Part shown: positions 25,901 through 35,169 of the stretch, piece after piece
Numbering within the stretch: position 1 is the first letter of the stretch
How the letters are laid out: each line of letters opens with the position of its first letter
Assembly (NCBI RefSeq): GCF_000482865.1
Contig: NZ_AXWW01000033.1
Location: 1-64,000 of the forward strand
Direction of reading: 5' to 3'
From: Actinokineospora inagensis DSM 44258
GTDB taxonomy: Bacteria > Actinomycetota > Actinomycetes > Mycobacteriales > Pseudonocardiaceae
Length of the DNA: 64,000 nt
Program-made: the position numbers and the translations under genes
The notes under the pieces: generated by a model
Told to the model about the DNA's origin: nothing
Database searches by the model: none
The model's input: only the letters and a program-made list of their open reading frames with translations

Positions 25901-25972
25901 CACGACGGCGCCATCGACCACGACCTCGACCGGCCCCAACACCCGGACCAGGACATCCGCTTGTCCAGTCAT
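22961..25972 (-). CDS. SARP/AfsR-type regulator: wHTH-BTAD-NB-ARC-TPR
   Basis: 1003 residues. OmpR-like winged helix and BTAD domain in residues ~9-245 (VRVLGPVEV, YVMRLRRLMGAD), the SARP DNA-binding half. NB-ARC ATPase follows with P-loop GPPGVGKT (287-294) and Walker B LLVLDNA. The C-terminal third (~690-980) is tetratricopeptide repeats. Proteins of this design activate secondary-metabolism promoters and use ATP and the TPRs as switch and sensor. ATG at 25972 has a G-rich stretch before it; a further in-frame extension to 26182 has atypical codon use and is not favoured. Its target may be the tachylectin genes downstream or a remote cluster. Confidence 0.88.
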   Translation of the reverse strand: MTGQADVLVRVLGPVEVVVDGAVVGVGAGKPRAVLAALAARANESVSTDELVGWLWDEDAPANPRHTVQVYVMRLRRLMGADSILTTADGYRLVAPVDVTDFERAIGEAGDAEPDVAVGLLRSAERLWRGEPLADVDIEPVRERVAPRLWELRLAAVERRLELDITAGGHEVVGELRTLTAEHPLRERLWTLLVRALLATGRAGEAMAAYHQVREVLADQLGVDPGPELRRLFEDMLDGTATDHPVPQRVRLPPDLRDFVGREDLLERTVNLLVPKGNAMPIVAIVGPPGVGKTALAVHVAHQLHARFPDGRLFLNLHGYSTRPSTTAEQALAHLLRTLGVAAERVPLDVDAQSDLLRALLADKRTLLVLDNAADAEQVRSLLPSGPGCAVLITSRDEMRGLAVTHGARVVSVGVLTDTEARHLLGEMLGAAVDAEPEAVAQLIRLCGALPLALRIAAANIDGRIADHVRELSRRDRLRTLTVTGDIAVSATFDLSYDALSPAAQRLFRLCGVVPTPDITAENAAIIAGISEDDALYLLRELASSHLVQQALPGRYQYHDLLRLYAARRAEVEDSPTDVLPRLLTWYVGVAHRAADLLYPEMNRLDGPRAEKPFPDSGSALSWLDGERINLASIVCHAADAGPHRPAWQLTDALRGYFWIQSDHTAWQSSARAGLRAATIAGDDEATAAMHLSLGTLRSSLGDSPTAITHYDQALLIAGRTGHEQLVAATLNNLACCWQDQGELDKAVECYERALSLCDNTSTRITMSVNLGSVQRELGRIDQARTIFEETLKALHDNRSLQAEVEVLDNLARLHLDQGEVEQALKRAGAALRLAEETDQPRQVAEVHNTLGAARLSQGHPEAAVEHHTHALRAARDLGYQRAEVGALIGLADATRVAGRPTEALEFGHEALALTDKIGLRVRRGRVLTSLARTHLDLGDHKTASTQATEALHIHRETGHRPGEAQALRLLSDLAEPATAEPHRQAAAVVQGVDATESRVDGR

Positions 25973-26329
25973 CCCCCCACCCCCGACCCCCATCCAACCC
26001 CAGCGGGTCGGTTGTACGCCACCGGTCGGGAATTGGTCCACACTGTTGTGGCAGGACGGGCCCGTGCCGCGGACCTTGTCGTACTTGGCCATCTGCTGGA
26101 AGTCGGTGTAGCTGGTGTCCTGGTCGTCAGCGGAACGACGGACAAGGTCCACAGTGATTATCCCGTTTCCCGGACGGTACATGCCAACAAAGCACCAGTT
26201 TCGTCCATGGCCCGTTCACACCTTCGCAACTAGGGCGAATCTCGTCGTGGAGTTCGGCCGGAGGGGAATATGTGGCGGGTCGGTGGCGCTGAGTGGGGTA
26301 GTCAGGTGGGTTGACCGTGGGAGGTATGG
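25973..26329. other. divergent intergenic region, no gene seen
   Basis: 357 bases between the SARP regulator (leftward) and the PAC2 gene (rightward). AT-richer than its surroundings with no coding bias; it should hold both promoters. I could not identify a clear operator. Confidence 0.4.
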
Positions 26330-27229
26330 GTGGCGTTGGACCCCGAGGAGCTGTTCGAGGTCGACTCGGATGTGCCGGATCTGAGCGGGGTGGTGCTCCT
26401 GCACCACTTCAGCGGGTTCATGGACGCGGGGTCGGCCGGGGCGGCGCTGGTTGAGCATCTGTTGGCGGTTTGTGAGCATCGGGTGGTGGCTCGGTTCGAC
26501 GTGGATGGGCTGATCGACTACCGGGCTCGGCGGCCGATGATGACCTACGACACCGACCGGTGGCAGGGCTATGACCGGCCTGAGCTCGTGGTCCGCCTGC
26601 TGCACGACGCCGAGGGGGTGCAGTTTCTGCTGCTCACGGGGCCGGAGCCGGATCGTCGGTGGGAGGCGGTGGTCGCGGCGGTGCAGGGTCTGGTGGAGCG
26701 TTGGGGGGTGCGGCTGACTGTGGGTGCTCACGGGATTCCGATGGCCGTTCCGCATACCCGTGCGCTGTCGGTGATCTCGCACGCGACCAGGGCCGAGTTG
26801 GTCACCGAGCGGTTCCCGGTCAGCCGGGTGCAGGTGCCGGGCAACCTGTCGGCGCTGGTGGAGTTCCGGCTCGGCGAGGCGGGGCACGACGCCATGGGGT
26901 TTGCCGCTTATGTGCCGCATTACCTCGCGCAGAGCACCTACCCCACGGCCGCGCTCGGGCTGCTGGGTGCCGTGACGTCGGCCACCGGGTTGGTGATCAA
27001 GACCGACGCCCTGCGCGCCGCCGCGGAGTTGGCCGATGCCGAGGTCGCCCGCCAGGTCGCGGACTCGGCGGAGATCAGCCAGGTCGTCGAGGCCCTCGAA
27101 CGGCAGTACGACGCCTACGCCGAGTCCTCGAACAACCTGCTCGTCGCCGAGGGTGAGCAGGTACCGAGCGCCGACGAGTTGGGTGCCGAGTTCGAGCGGT
27201 TCCTCGCCGAACTCCCACGGGACCCCTGA
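26330..27229 (+). CDS. PAC2-family protein
   Basis: 299 residues of the PAC2 (proteasome assembly chaperone 2-like) family common in actinobacteria: LLHHFSGFMDAGSAGAALVEHLL at the N-terminus, RRPMMTYD, LLLTGPEPDRRW, GAHGIPMAVPHTR, and VPHYLAQSTYPTAALGLL. The family has a nucleoside-phosphorylase-like fold; the bacterial function is not settled. GTG start with GGGAGG six bases upstream. No proteasome genes nearby; probably a conserved stand-alone gene at the border of the island that follows. Confidence 0.85.
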   Translation: MALDPEELFEVDSDVPDLSGVVLLHHFSGFMDAGSAGAALVEHLLAVCEHRVVARFDVDGLIDYRARRPMMTYDTDRWQGYDRPELVVRLLHDAEGVQFLLLTGPEPDRRWEAVVAAVQGLVERWGVRLTVGAHGIPMAVPHTRALSVISHATRAELVTERFPVSRVQVPGNLSALVEFRLGEAGHDAMGFAAYVPHYLAQSTYPTAALGLLGAVTSATGLVIKTDALRAAAELADAEVARQVADSAEISQVVEALERQYDAYAESSNNLLVAEGEQVPSADELGAEFERFLAELPRDP

Positions 27230-27651
27230 TCCTCCGCGCCTGGCGCGGGCTCTCTGTCGTTCGAGGTGTGCCGACCCCGGCTCTGGCCGAGTCGGGGTGT
27301 TCGTGCTGGCCGTGTTCGGGACCGGGTCCTGGGCGCGGCCAGTCGTGTTTGTGGCGGGGATCACCTGCGCCGATGGGTTGTCCATTGTGGAATTCAGCGG
27401 GTCGGTTCCGGTGGTTCGCCGTGGGAAAGTGGCGAAAAATCGCGGGTGAATGGTTTTTGGGTTGTCATGTTTTTGGCAGGTGTGCGGTGTGGATGGCCGA
27501 GGGTGATAACGATCCGTGTCAGTAGTCGTGAATTTGTTGCGGGACGCGGGCGGGGTTGTAACGGTGGTATGGGGAGCCGCGATCTTCGCGGTACTTGATG
27601 CCTGGAAAAGTGCGGTGTGTTGGCGCACGGAGCGAGGATTGGCGCGGCCTC
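27230..27651. other. intergenic with a hairpin; no gene seen
   Basis: 422 bases between PAC2 and the island's first gene. CCGCGC-CTG-GCGCGG (27234-27248), directly after the PAC2 stop, is a compact hairpin and likely its terminator. The remainder is lower in GC and should carry the promoter of the nine-gene island. No operator or RNA gene was recognised. Confidence 0.45.
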
Positions 27652-30021
27652 ATGTCAGTTCGCGGGAAAAGGACACCGAGGACGGCGTTGTCGTTGCTCG
27701 GGGTCGTCGGGGTGCTGTTGTCGCTGGTTGGCGGGCCTGCGGTGGCGCAGGACCAGCCCGCGGTACTGCCTGCGCTGCAGGTGGTGGTGCTGGTCGACGA
27801 GTCGGGGAGTATCGGGGACGCGGACCTGGTCGCCGAGAAGGAAGCGGCGCGGACCATTGCGGCGAGTGTTCTGGCGCCGGGCTCGATCGTTTCAGTCGTC
27901 GGGTTCGGTAGTTCGGAGAAACCGGGGCAGAGCGCGGTGGATGTCGTTTGTCCGCCGACCGGTGTGGATGAGTCGCAAAGTCGAGACGGGCTCGCGAAAT
28001 GTGTTGACGGGCTGCACAAGCGTCAGGTTTCCGAGGGCGCCGGAACCGACCACGTCGCCGCGTTGCAGCAGGCGCTGGACACGGTGCGCTCCGGGGGGCC
28101 GGACCGCAAGGTGGTGTTCCTGCTGACCGACGGGGTGCTCGACGTGTCGAACAGCCCGTCCTGGGGGGACACCCCCGACCGGCGCAACCGGGCGGCGGCG
28201 GCCGAGATCAAGAACGTGCTCGGCGCGCTCGACCGGCAACACGCCCAGGTGTGGCCGCTCGGCTTCGGCAAGGTCGACCTCGGTGGGCTCGCGGGCCTGG
28301 CCAAGGGCACCAGTTGCACGCCCGCCGCGCCGAACCCGAAGGAGCGGGTGGTCGGCGCCGGTGACCTGCGGGGGGCGATCCAGGACGCGTTCCGGTCGGC
28401 CAGTTGCGGCAGTTACAACACCTCGGACCGCGGCGACGTCCCGAAGGGCGGCTCCCTCGACCTCACGGTGGACATCCCGGAGGTCGCCAGCGACGCCTCG
28501 ATCATCGTCTACAAGCGCGACCGGCGGGTCCAGGTCGAGTACCGCGCCCCCGGGTCCGGCAAGCCCGCGCCCGCCGAGGGCGGGTCGCACTTCGAGTTCG
28601 CCGGGCAGAGCACCGAGACCGAGTCGGTGGTCATCGCCGACCCGGTGCCCGGCCGCTGGACCATCCGGCTGTCCTCGGCCGACGTCGACGCGCGGGATGT
28701 CGCCGCCGCCGTGTTCTTCCAGGCCGCGGTGAAGGCGTACCTGACCGCCGTGCCCGCCCAGCCCGCCGCGGGCCAGACCGTCGACGTCGGCATGCAGGTG
28801 CGTGCCAGGGACAAGGCGATCGCCGACCCGGACATCCTGCGCGGCCTGACCTTCGTCGTCACCCTCACCGGCTCGTCCGGCTTCCCCGCGCAGACCGTCC
28901 AACTGACCGACCCGGACGGCGACGGCGCGTTCACCGGTCAACTGAAAGTCCCCGACGGCGCCAAGGGGGACCTCACCTTCACCGGTGACGTCAGCGGGGT
29001 CGGCATCGGCGGCGACCGGCGGGTCCTGTCGACGAAGGTGCGCGGCGAGCCTGCCGCCGTGCAGGGCCAGATCCTGTTCGACGACAACCGCGCCACCGTC
29101 ACCCCCGGCGGTTCGATCACCGGGACCGCCCGGGTCGCCAACAACTCCGGCGCGCCCGTCCGGCTGCGCTTCCAGACCTCGGACGTCACCGCGGGCACCA
29201 CCCTGACCGTGGATCCCTCCGCGCCGCAGGCCGAGCCGGGCAACAGCGACATCCCGTTCACGTTGCACTTCGGGCCCGGCACCCCGGAAGGCGTCAGCGG
29301 CGCCCGGCTCAGCCTGGTCACCGAGTCGGACGGGGCCGTTGTCGCCGAGCGGCTGCTGGCCACCGAGGTCGCGCCGGAACCGGGGGTGTTCGAACGGTTC
29401 TTCTGGATGTGGGTGGGGCTCGGGGTGCTCGTGCTGGCCGCCCTGGTGTTCCTCCTGCTGCGGCTGCGGACGAAGCTCGCCGACCTGTCGGTGGGTGGCC
29501 TGCGCGTCCAGTTGCGCCGCGGCGGGTTCCAGGTCTCGGAACTCGTCGCGCCGGACCCGTCCGCCAGGACCTTCGGTTTCGTGGTGCACGACGACTTCAC
29601 CGGACTCCAGTTGCAGCCCGCGGGACCGGACGAACCCAACACCTTCCACATCCGCCGCGTGTCCGGGCGGCTGGAGTTCGGCGGACCGGGCGTGCCCACC
29701 GCCATGCTGCAGCCGGGCTCGCCGCGGGCCATCGGACCGGACATGGACGTCGTGATCCTCGACGACCGCGCCGCCGCGGGCGTCAACTCCGGCCCCCCGA
29801 CCGACCCCTTCGCCACCACGGCCCACCCGGCAGGCGGCAACGGGTACGCGGGGCCACCGGTGGACCCGTTCGCCCAGACCACCGCCGTACCGACGGAAGG
29901 CACGTCCCACCTCGACAACCCGTTCGGCGACAGCCAGTTCCCCCGCCCGGCGAACGAGCCGGAGCAACGCACCGAGCAGCGCCCCTCACCGCAGATCGAC
30001 CCGTACAACCCGTTCGCCTGA
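27652..30021 (+). CDS. membrane-anchored von Willebrand factor A protein
   Basis: 789 residues. Signal sequence 11-33 (TALSLLGVVGVLLSLVGGPA). vWA domain about 42-250 with an intact MIDAS: D49-E-S51-G-S53 in VLVDESGS and FLLTDGVLD. Two Ig-like beta domains follow, then a transmembrane helix near 580-602 (WVGLGVLVLAALVFLLLRL) and a cytoplasmic C-terminus rich in Pro, with repeated DPF motifs (TDPFATT, VDPFAQT, NPFGDSQ, YNPFA) that look like short binding motifs. It would sense something outside and signal inwards. First gene of the island; next gene 21 bases on. The ATG at 27652 is chosen for signal-peptide fit; the ribosome site is weak. Confidence 0.8.
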   Translation: MSVRGKRTPRTALSLLGVVGVLLSLVGGPAVAQDQPAVLPALQVVVLVDESGSIGDADLVAEKEAARTIAASVLAPGSIVSVVGFGSSEKPGQSAVDVVCPPTGVDESQSRDGLAKCVDGLHKRQVSEGAGTDHVAALQQALDTVRSGGPDRKVVFLLTDGVLDVSNSPSWGDTPDRRNRAAAAEIKNVLGALDRQHAQVWPLGFGKVDLGGLAGLAKGTSCTPAAPNPKERVVGAGDLRGAIQDAFRSASCGSYNTSDRGDVPKGGSLDLTVDIPEVASDASIIVYKRDRRVQVEYRAPGSGKPAPAEGGSHFEFAGQSTETESVVIADPVPGRWTIRLSSADVDARDVAAAVFFQAAVKAYLTAVPAQPAAGQTVDVGMQVRARDKAIADPDILRGLTFVVTLTGSSGFPAQTVQLTDPDGDGAFTGQLKVPDGAKGDLTFTGDVSGVGIGGDRRVLSTKVRGEPAAVQGQILFDDNRATVTPGGSITGTARVANNSGAPVRLRFQTSDVTAGTTLTVDPSAPQAEPGNSDIPFTLHFGPGTPEGVSGARLSLVTESDGAVVAERLLATEVAPEPGVFERFFWMWVGLGVLVLAALVFLLLRLRTKLADLSVGGLRVQLRRGGFQVSELVAPDPSARTFGFVVHDDFTGLQLQPAGPDEPNTFHIRRVSGRLEFGGPGVPTAMLQPGSPRAIGPDMDVVILDDRAAAGVNSGPPTDPFATTAHPAGGNGYAGPPVDPFAQTTAVPTEGTSHLDNPFGDSQFPRPANEPEQRTEQRPSPQIDPYNPFA

Positions 30022-30042
30022 GCACGAGGAGCGCGCGACCCG

Positions 30043-30999
30043 ATGGAGCGAGGAAGTCGGCCCAAGCTCGACCTGGCCGGGATGCTGGACGCACCCCGGA
30101 CTCGTCGAATGGTCGGCCGGGCCGCCCTGTTCGCGTTGCTGGTCGCCATTGTCGTGGCCGTGGTCACCATCTGCGGCTTCGGGTACTCGGCGTGGGCTTT
30201 CGCCGTGGTCGTGGCCCTGGTCGGCGCGGTGGTGGCGTTGGCGAACTGCTGGACGATCCGGCTCGGTGGCCAGGTCTTCCAGATCTGGCGGGTGCTGATC
30301 TCGTTGCTGGTCGCGTTCGCCGTGTCCTACGCGGCCGCCAGTTGGGTTTTCCGCTCCGACATCGAGGCGTTGACAGGCCCCGGAACCCAGGAGCAGTGGC
30401 GCAAGGACCAGGCGGAGTGGACGCGGCAGCGCGGCGCGTTGGAGAAGGTGTTGCGGGAGACGACGATCCCGGCCATCGACACGGATCCCGAGGTCGTCCG
30501 ATCGCACGCCGACGTCACCCGGTCCAGTGTGGACACCGGGCACGCGGCGGACGTGGCCGCGGCCGCGCGCAGGTCGCTGTGCCAGGGCGAGGGCAGCGGC
30601 CCGACTCCGTTCTGCGAGCAGCAGGCGGACGTGTACAAGTCCGAAGAGGACAACCGAGCCCGGTCGGCCGACTCCATGCTGCGCGCGCAGACGAACCTCA
30701 CCGTCGCCGTGGTGAACGCCGTGGACAAGGCCCGCACCGCCGCCGTGACCCGCGCTGTGGCCAAGGCGGACCTGGATGCCGTCAACGCGAGACTGGCGGG
30801 CCACGGTGAGCACGAGCCGCCCAGGCTCAACTGGCTCGATGCCCGGGAGGTCGTGGGTGACCGGAACCCGGTCGGCGTCATCGTGGTGATCTTCGTGGTG
30901 ATCGCGGCCTTCGTCCTGCTCGACTGCGTCGCTTTCGACCGAGTCCTCCGCCGTCTGCGCGCACGGGACCCGGACCAGCAGGAAGGACTCTCCGCATGA
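30043..30999 (+). CDS. membrane protein with periplasmic-type loop, unknown
   Basis: 318 residues: three N-terminal transmembrane helices (about 26-44, 48-68, 82-100), a ~180-residue hydrophilic region predicted largely helical (QEQWRKDQAEWTRQRGALEKVL; two Cys in LCQGEGSGPTPFCEQQ), and a C-terminal helix (VGVIVVIFVVIAAFVLLDCV). No catalytic motif is recognised. It overlaps the next gene by four bases (ATGA). Context makes it a subunit of the membrane platform of this island. Confidence 0.7.
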   Translation: MERGSRPKLDLAGMLDAPRTRRMVGRAALFALLVAIVVAVVTICGFGYSAWAFAVVVALVGAVVALANCWTIRLGGQVFQIWRVLISLLVAFAVSYAAASWVFRSDIEALTGPGTQEQWRKDQAEWTRQRGALEKVLRETTIPAIDTDPEVVRSHADVTRSSVDTGHAADVAAAARRSLCQGEGSGPTPFCEQQADVYKSEEDNRARSADSMLRAQTNLTVAVVNAVDKARTAAVTRAVAKADLDAVNARLAGHGEHEPPRLNWLDAREVVGDRNPVGVIVVIFVVIAAFVLLDCVAFDRVLRRLRARDPDQQEGLSA

Positions 31000-31976
31000 G
31001 CGAGTGGAGCGCCGAACTGGCTACCGTGACGAGGGCCGTCACCACGCTGGCCGACCGGCTCGCGCGGTGGCCCAACGGGGCCAACCCGGTGATCGGTGAC
31101 GCCCGCACCGCGGTGAAGCTCACCGCGGAGTTCTTCAAGCAGTTACCCGGCGCGGTGGACGCGCACGCGAAGCTGCGCGAGGCGGTGGCCGGACGCGACG
31201 GCATGACCGAGATGTTGCGCGAACTCCGATCCATTGTGGACTTGTTGGACGGTTGCTTCCACGCCATCGACAACGGCCGCGCCAGGACCCGGGGGCCTGC
31301 CAAGCTCCGCGAGTTGGCCAACCGGCTGTGTGAACGGCTCGACGAGTTCCTGGTCGAGCTCATCGCCGTGGCGAACCAGGCCGCCGAGGTGGACCGGGTG
31401 GTCGGCGCGGCGCGGAACACCACGGTCGAGGTCGTCACGCAGACCAAGCACAAGATCGACCTCTGGTACCTGGAGGCCGAGGGCGCCCAGGAGCCCACGC
31501 CCGCCGTCGACCCCAGCGACGTCGCGGCGTACCGGCTGGCCAAGCACTTCCGGGAGCACGAGGAGAAGGAGACCAGGCTGGCCAACCGGTGGCGGCTCGC
31601 CGTGGTCGGGTTGCTCGTGATCATCACGGCGTCGGCCGTGACGATCACCCTGGTCTTCCACACCGACCTGCTCACGACCGACCTGGTCCGGTTGTCGGCG
31701 ACCATCCCGGCCGCGGTGCTCGCCGGGTACGTGGCCAAGGAGTCGGCGCGGCACCGGGCGGCGGCGAAGTGGTCCGGTGAGCTGTCCATCGCCCTCAGGA
31801 CGCTGGTGCCCTACACCGAGCCGCTGGGTGACCAGGGGGCTGAGCTGCGTCGCGCGCTGGGGTTGCGCGTGTTCGGGGCGCCGGTGATGGAGAAGGCGGA
31901 GGGCTTGGGCGTTGACCTCGTCGAGCGGTTGGAGGCACTGGTGCGGAGATTGCTCGACCGCGAGGGGAAGTCGTGA
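30996..31976 (+). CDS. helical membrane protein, unknown
   Basis: 326 residues. Long N-terminal helical region (about 1-190, heptad-like) followed by two transmembrane helices (WRLAVVGLLVIITASAVTITLVF about 200-222; LVRLSATIPAAVLAGYVA about 232-250) and a cytoplasmic tail. No known domain recognised. Translationally coupled to the upstream membrane protein; 46 bases before the tubulin-like gene. Confidence 0.7.
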   Translation: MSEWSAELATVTRAVTTLADRLARWPNGANPVIGDARTAVKLTAEFFKQLPGAVDAHAKLREAVAGRDGMTEMLRELRSIVDLLDGCFHAIDNGRARTRGPAKLRELANRLCERLDEFLVELIAVANQAAEVDRVVGAARNTTVEVVTQTKHKIDLWYLEAEGAQEPTPAVDPSDVAAYRLAKHFREHEEKETRLANRWRLAVVGLLVIITASAVTITLVFHTDLLTTDLVRLSATIPAAVLAGYVAKESARHRAAAKWSGELSIALRTLVPYTEPLGDQGAELRRALGLRVFGAPVMEKAEGLGVDLVERLEALVRRLLDREGKS

Positions 31977-32022
31977 GTGAGTTGGCCAGCACACCGCCTG
32001 TGATCGTGAGGACGATGCCGCG

Positions 32023-35000
32023 ATGAGGATCTACCAACCGATGTTGTTCGTCGGCCTCGGTGGGACCGGCTGCAAGGTCGGTGCCGAGTTGGAGAAGCGA
32101 CTGCGTGAGGAGTTGTGCGGGCCGGACGGGACCAGGCTGGTGGGGGAGATCCAGGACCCCGGTTACCTGCCCTACCAACTCCCGTCGTGCCTGCAGTTCG
32201 TCTACGCGGACCTGAGCACCACCGAGTTGCACCGGGTGCGCCGGGAGGTGGTGCCCGGCCGCGAGCACGAGCAGGCGGCGCAGCGCACCATGCACCAGAT
32301 CGCCGACCTGGTGCCCGCGAAGTTGGCGAACTCGGCCGATGTGGCGCAGAGCCTGCGGATCAACACCGACGAGGACACGATCGACTGGTTGCCGGGCAAG
32401 GAGGGCGACCCGCGGATCGGGCCGCTGGTGCGCGGGGCGGGGCAACTGCCCACGGTCGGGCGGGCGGTGCTGTTCGAGACGTTGCGGCGCAACGCGGACA
32501 CGGCGCTGCTGGGGGTCAAGGAGGCATTGGCCGCGATCAACGAGTCCGCGGGCGACCTGTATGTGGTGAGCGGCAAGCGGGCCCAGCAGGTTGACCCGGT
32601 CGTCGTGTTCGTCGTGTTCTCCGTGGCCGGTGGCACGGGCAGCGGGATCTTCTACGACTACCTGCACCTGATCGGCAACCTGATGCACGACGGCGGCAAG
32701 CGCGCCGAGATCTACCCGTTGGTGCTCATGCCTTCCGCGTTCGACGACGGCCAAGGTGGTGGCAGGCCCGCTGAGCTCAACGCGGGTTCCGCGCTGGTGG
32801 ACCTGTTCCGGCTCATCGACGACCAGAACGCGCAGGGGTCCCCGGACGCGCTCGACGCGCGCGGTACGCACGGCGCCGTGTCGGTGCGCTACCCCGGCAT
32901 GGGGCAGGTGCAGTTGCAGCCGAACGTGGTCCAGACCGCGTTCCTGTTCGGCAGGCCGGTCGGCGGGGTGCGCCGGGACGACCTGAACCGGTCGATGGTG
33001 TCGCTGATGGTCTCGCTCATCGGCGCGGGGCCGACCGAGCCGGACGACGACGACGGGGCCGCCACCCGGTCCTACCAGTCCTTCGCCGACGGGTTCATCA
33101 ACAGCAAGGTCGACCGGCACGCCACCGCCGACACCGGGGTCGGCCGCCGCGGTGTCACCACCAGCGCCGTCGCGGCGCTCACCACTCCACTCCTGGAACT
33201 GACCGACGTGGTGTCGTCGCACCTGTTGGCCAACGCGGTCACCGAACTGCTCGTACCGCCCGGCGCCGTCGAGACCAACAAGCAGCACATCCGCCAGTTC
33301 ATCACCGCCGCGGGACTCGACCGGGTGCTGGAGGCCGCCCCGGCGCGGATTCCGCCACAGGGCAGCCCGGTGGGCTACGGACCCGTGGTCGCCGCGTTGA
33401 CCGAGCGGGCCAACCACATGGCCGCCGCGATCGATCGGGGCCAAGAGGCGCTGGCCGCCCCGGTCGCTGCGCTGGCGCAGGACTACGACCCGTCCGCCGC
33501 CGCGACGGCCGTGCTGCGGCACGTGGACCTCTTCCGGTTGTGGCGCACCGTGTTCGGGCACCGCGACCTGGTGGACCCGTTGGACAAGGGCGGTTTCCGG
33601 TCGTTGCTGGAGGGGTGGCGCACGCCGCCGCCGACGCCGCCGGGCATGAACAACGCGGTCCCGCCGATGCCGACCAACCTGCCGAAGCGGTTCATGCAGC
33701 GGATGCGGCTGGTCGACGAGCCGGTGCGGGCGGTGCTGCGCGCCCAGGACAACTGGTACCAGTGGCAGACCCGGCGGATCTGGAACGCGGCCTGGAACGA
33801 CAGCCACCGGCTGTGGAGCAGGCCGTGGCAGGCGTTCGTGGAGGAGTTCACCGCCATCCACGGCGCGTTCGTCGCGCACGCCCAGACCGACCCGCACCTG
33901 TTCGACCAGCGGTCCAAGGACCTCTACAAGCCCAGGGTGGGGGTGGCCTACCTGCTGCCGCCCGAGGACCGCGGCCTGGAGGGCTTCTACCAGGGCGTGC
34001 TCGCCCGGTTGAAGCAGGACTTCGCCCAGCACCTCGGTCCCAACGCGCACGAGGGCCACCTGCTGAACCTGCTGCTCGGCCAGGACGGCTGGGTCGCCGC
34101 GTTCGACAAGGGGCGCAAGGACCCGGAGGCCGCCGTCGCCGACGTGCGGCAGCGGATCAAGGAGGCGGTCACCGAGCGGGTGCGCCCCGGTGACCGGAGC
34201 AGGCCCGCGTTGGTGCCCAGGATGGAGGACCTGCTGGCCAACGCGGTGCAGCGGCGGGACAACAGCGTCACCGACGGCGACCTCAACCGGTTCCGGCAGA
34301 AGCTGGCCGAACTGGTGCCCGGCGGGTTCGCCCCCGAGGGCCACGCCGCGCTGAAGGTGCTGTTCACCTACCCGGCCGCCCAGCACGACGTGGAGATCGA
34401 GCGGTTCCTGCGGCACGAGGTGTCGCTGCCGATCGACATGGTCGGCGAGCCGGAGTTCCGCGCCGTGCAGGCCGACTCGATGGTGGTCGTGCTCAACCGC
34501 AGCTCGATGGGGGTCACCGAGGTGCCCGAGCTGCGCAAGGTGATCAAGCTGTGGACGGTGGCCCAGCAGGCCCCCAAGCCGATGGACACGCTGTCCTGGC
34601 GGCGCAGGCTCGACCACGGCGACTACCTGCTGATGGACCGGCGGGACCGGGCGCAGGTGCTGCACCGGCTGCTCTGCGCGGCGTGGGACGGCAAGATCGA
34701 GGTGGTCGGCGACCCGTGCAGCCCGGACCGGATCACCGTCGCCCTGGGCAGCCGCGAGGCCGTGTCGATGGAGCTCGCGCTGGCCCCGCTGGGTTCGCTG
34801 TCCTCGTGGGCCAGCGTGTTGCAGGCCTACGAGCGGTGGATCATCACCGACGACAACCCGACCCGCCGCGGCCTGGCTGCCCGGTTGATGTCCAGCGTCC
34901 CCGCCGGTGCCGCCACCTCGCCGTCCCGCCCGGCGGAGGAGTTCACCGCGCTGGTCGACCTCGCCGAGCGCGAGCTGGCCAAGGTCGCCGAGGCCAGGGA

Positions 35001-35169
35001 CAACCGGGTGCTGCGGGTCGACCCGCAGTTGGCGGTGTTCGCCGAGTTCTGGTCGGAGCTGCTGCCTGCCGCGCTCCGGCTGCCGGTCGACGGGACCCGC
35101 AAGAACCTCGACGACCTGCGGGAACAGGTCGAGGCCTCGTTCCGGCTCGGTGGGCAGGAGCGGGGATGA
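32023..35169 (+). CDS. tubulin-like GTPase (Tubulin_2 family)
   Basis: 1048 residues. Opens with FVGLGGTGCKVG (11-20), a GxGGxG nucleotide-binding loop, and carries the tubulin/FtsZ signature as VAGGTGSGIF (GGTGSG at 203-208), matching the Tubulin_2 family of large bacterial tubulin-like proteins. The remaining ~750 residues are a helical extension typical of that family and not of FtsZ. Expected to bind GTP and possibly polymerise or act as a scaffold or switch. GAGGACG precedes the ATG. Its stop overlaps the next start (ATGA), indicating stoichiometric production with the other subunits. Confidence 0.85.
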   Translation: MRIYQPMLFVGLGGTGCKVGAELEKRLREELCGPDGTRLVGEIQDPGYLPYQLPSCLQFVYADLSTTELHRVRREVVPGREHEQAAQRTMHQIADLVPAKLANSADVAQSLRINTDEDTIDWLPGKEGDPRIGPLVRGAGQLPTVGRAVLFETLRRNADTALLGVKEALAAINESAGDLYVVSGKRAQQVDPVVVFVVFSVAGGTGSGIFYDYLHLIGNLMHDGGKRAEIYPLVLMPSAFDDGQGGGRPAELNAGSALVDLFRLIDDQNAQGSPDALDARGTHGAVSVRYPGMGQVQLQPNVVQTAFLFGRPVGGVRRDDLNRSMVSLMVSLIGAGPTEPDDDDGAATRSYQSFADGFINSKVDRHATADTGVGRRGVTTSAVAALTTPLLELTDVVSSHLLANAVTELLVPPGAVETNKQHIRQFITAAGLDRVLEAAPARIPPQGSPVGYGPVVAALTERANHMAAAIDRGQEALAAPVAALAQDYDPSAAATAVLRHVDLFRLWRTVFGHRDLVDPLDKGGFRSLLEGWRTPPPTPPGMNNAVPPMPTNLPKRFMQRMRLVDEPVRAVLRAQDNWYQWQTRRIWNAAWNDSHRLWSRPWQAFVEEFTAIHGAFVAHAQTDPHLFDQRSKDLYKPRVGVAYLLPPEDRGLEGFYQGVLARLKQDFAQHLGPNAHEGHLLNLLLGQDGWVAAFDKGRKDPEAAVADVRQRIKEAVTERVRPGDRSRPALVPRMEDLLANAVQRRDNSVTDGDLNRFRQKLAELVPGGFAPEGHAALKVLFTYPAAQHDVEIERFLRHEVSLPIDMVGEPEFRAVQADSMVVVLNRSSMGVTEVPELRKVIKLWTVAQQAPKPMDTLSWRRRLDHGDYLLMDRRDRAQVLHRLLCAAWDGKIEVVGDPCSPDRITVALGSREAVSMELALAPLGSLSSWASVLQAYERWIITDDNPTRRGLAARLMSSVPAGAATSPSRPAEEFTALVDLAERELAKVAEARDNRVLRVDPQLAVFAEFWSELLPAALRLPVDGTRKNLDDLREQVEASFRLGGQERG

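Noticed and set aside
22961-26182. 70-residue N-terminal extension of the SARP regulator
   Set aside because: The upstream in-frame stretch has atypical codon use, lacks similarity to SARP proteins, and the winged helix starts right after the ATG at 25972.
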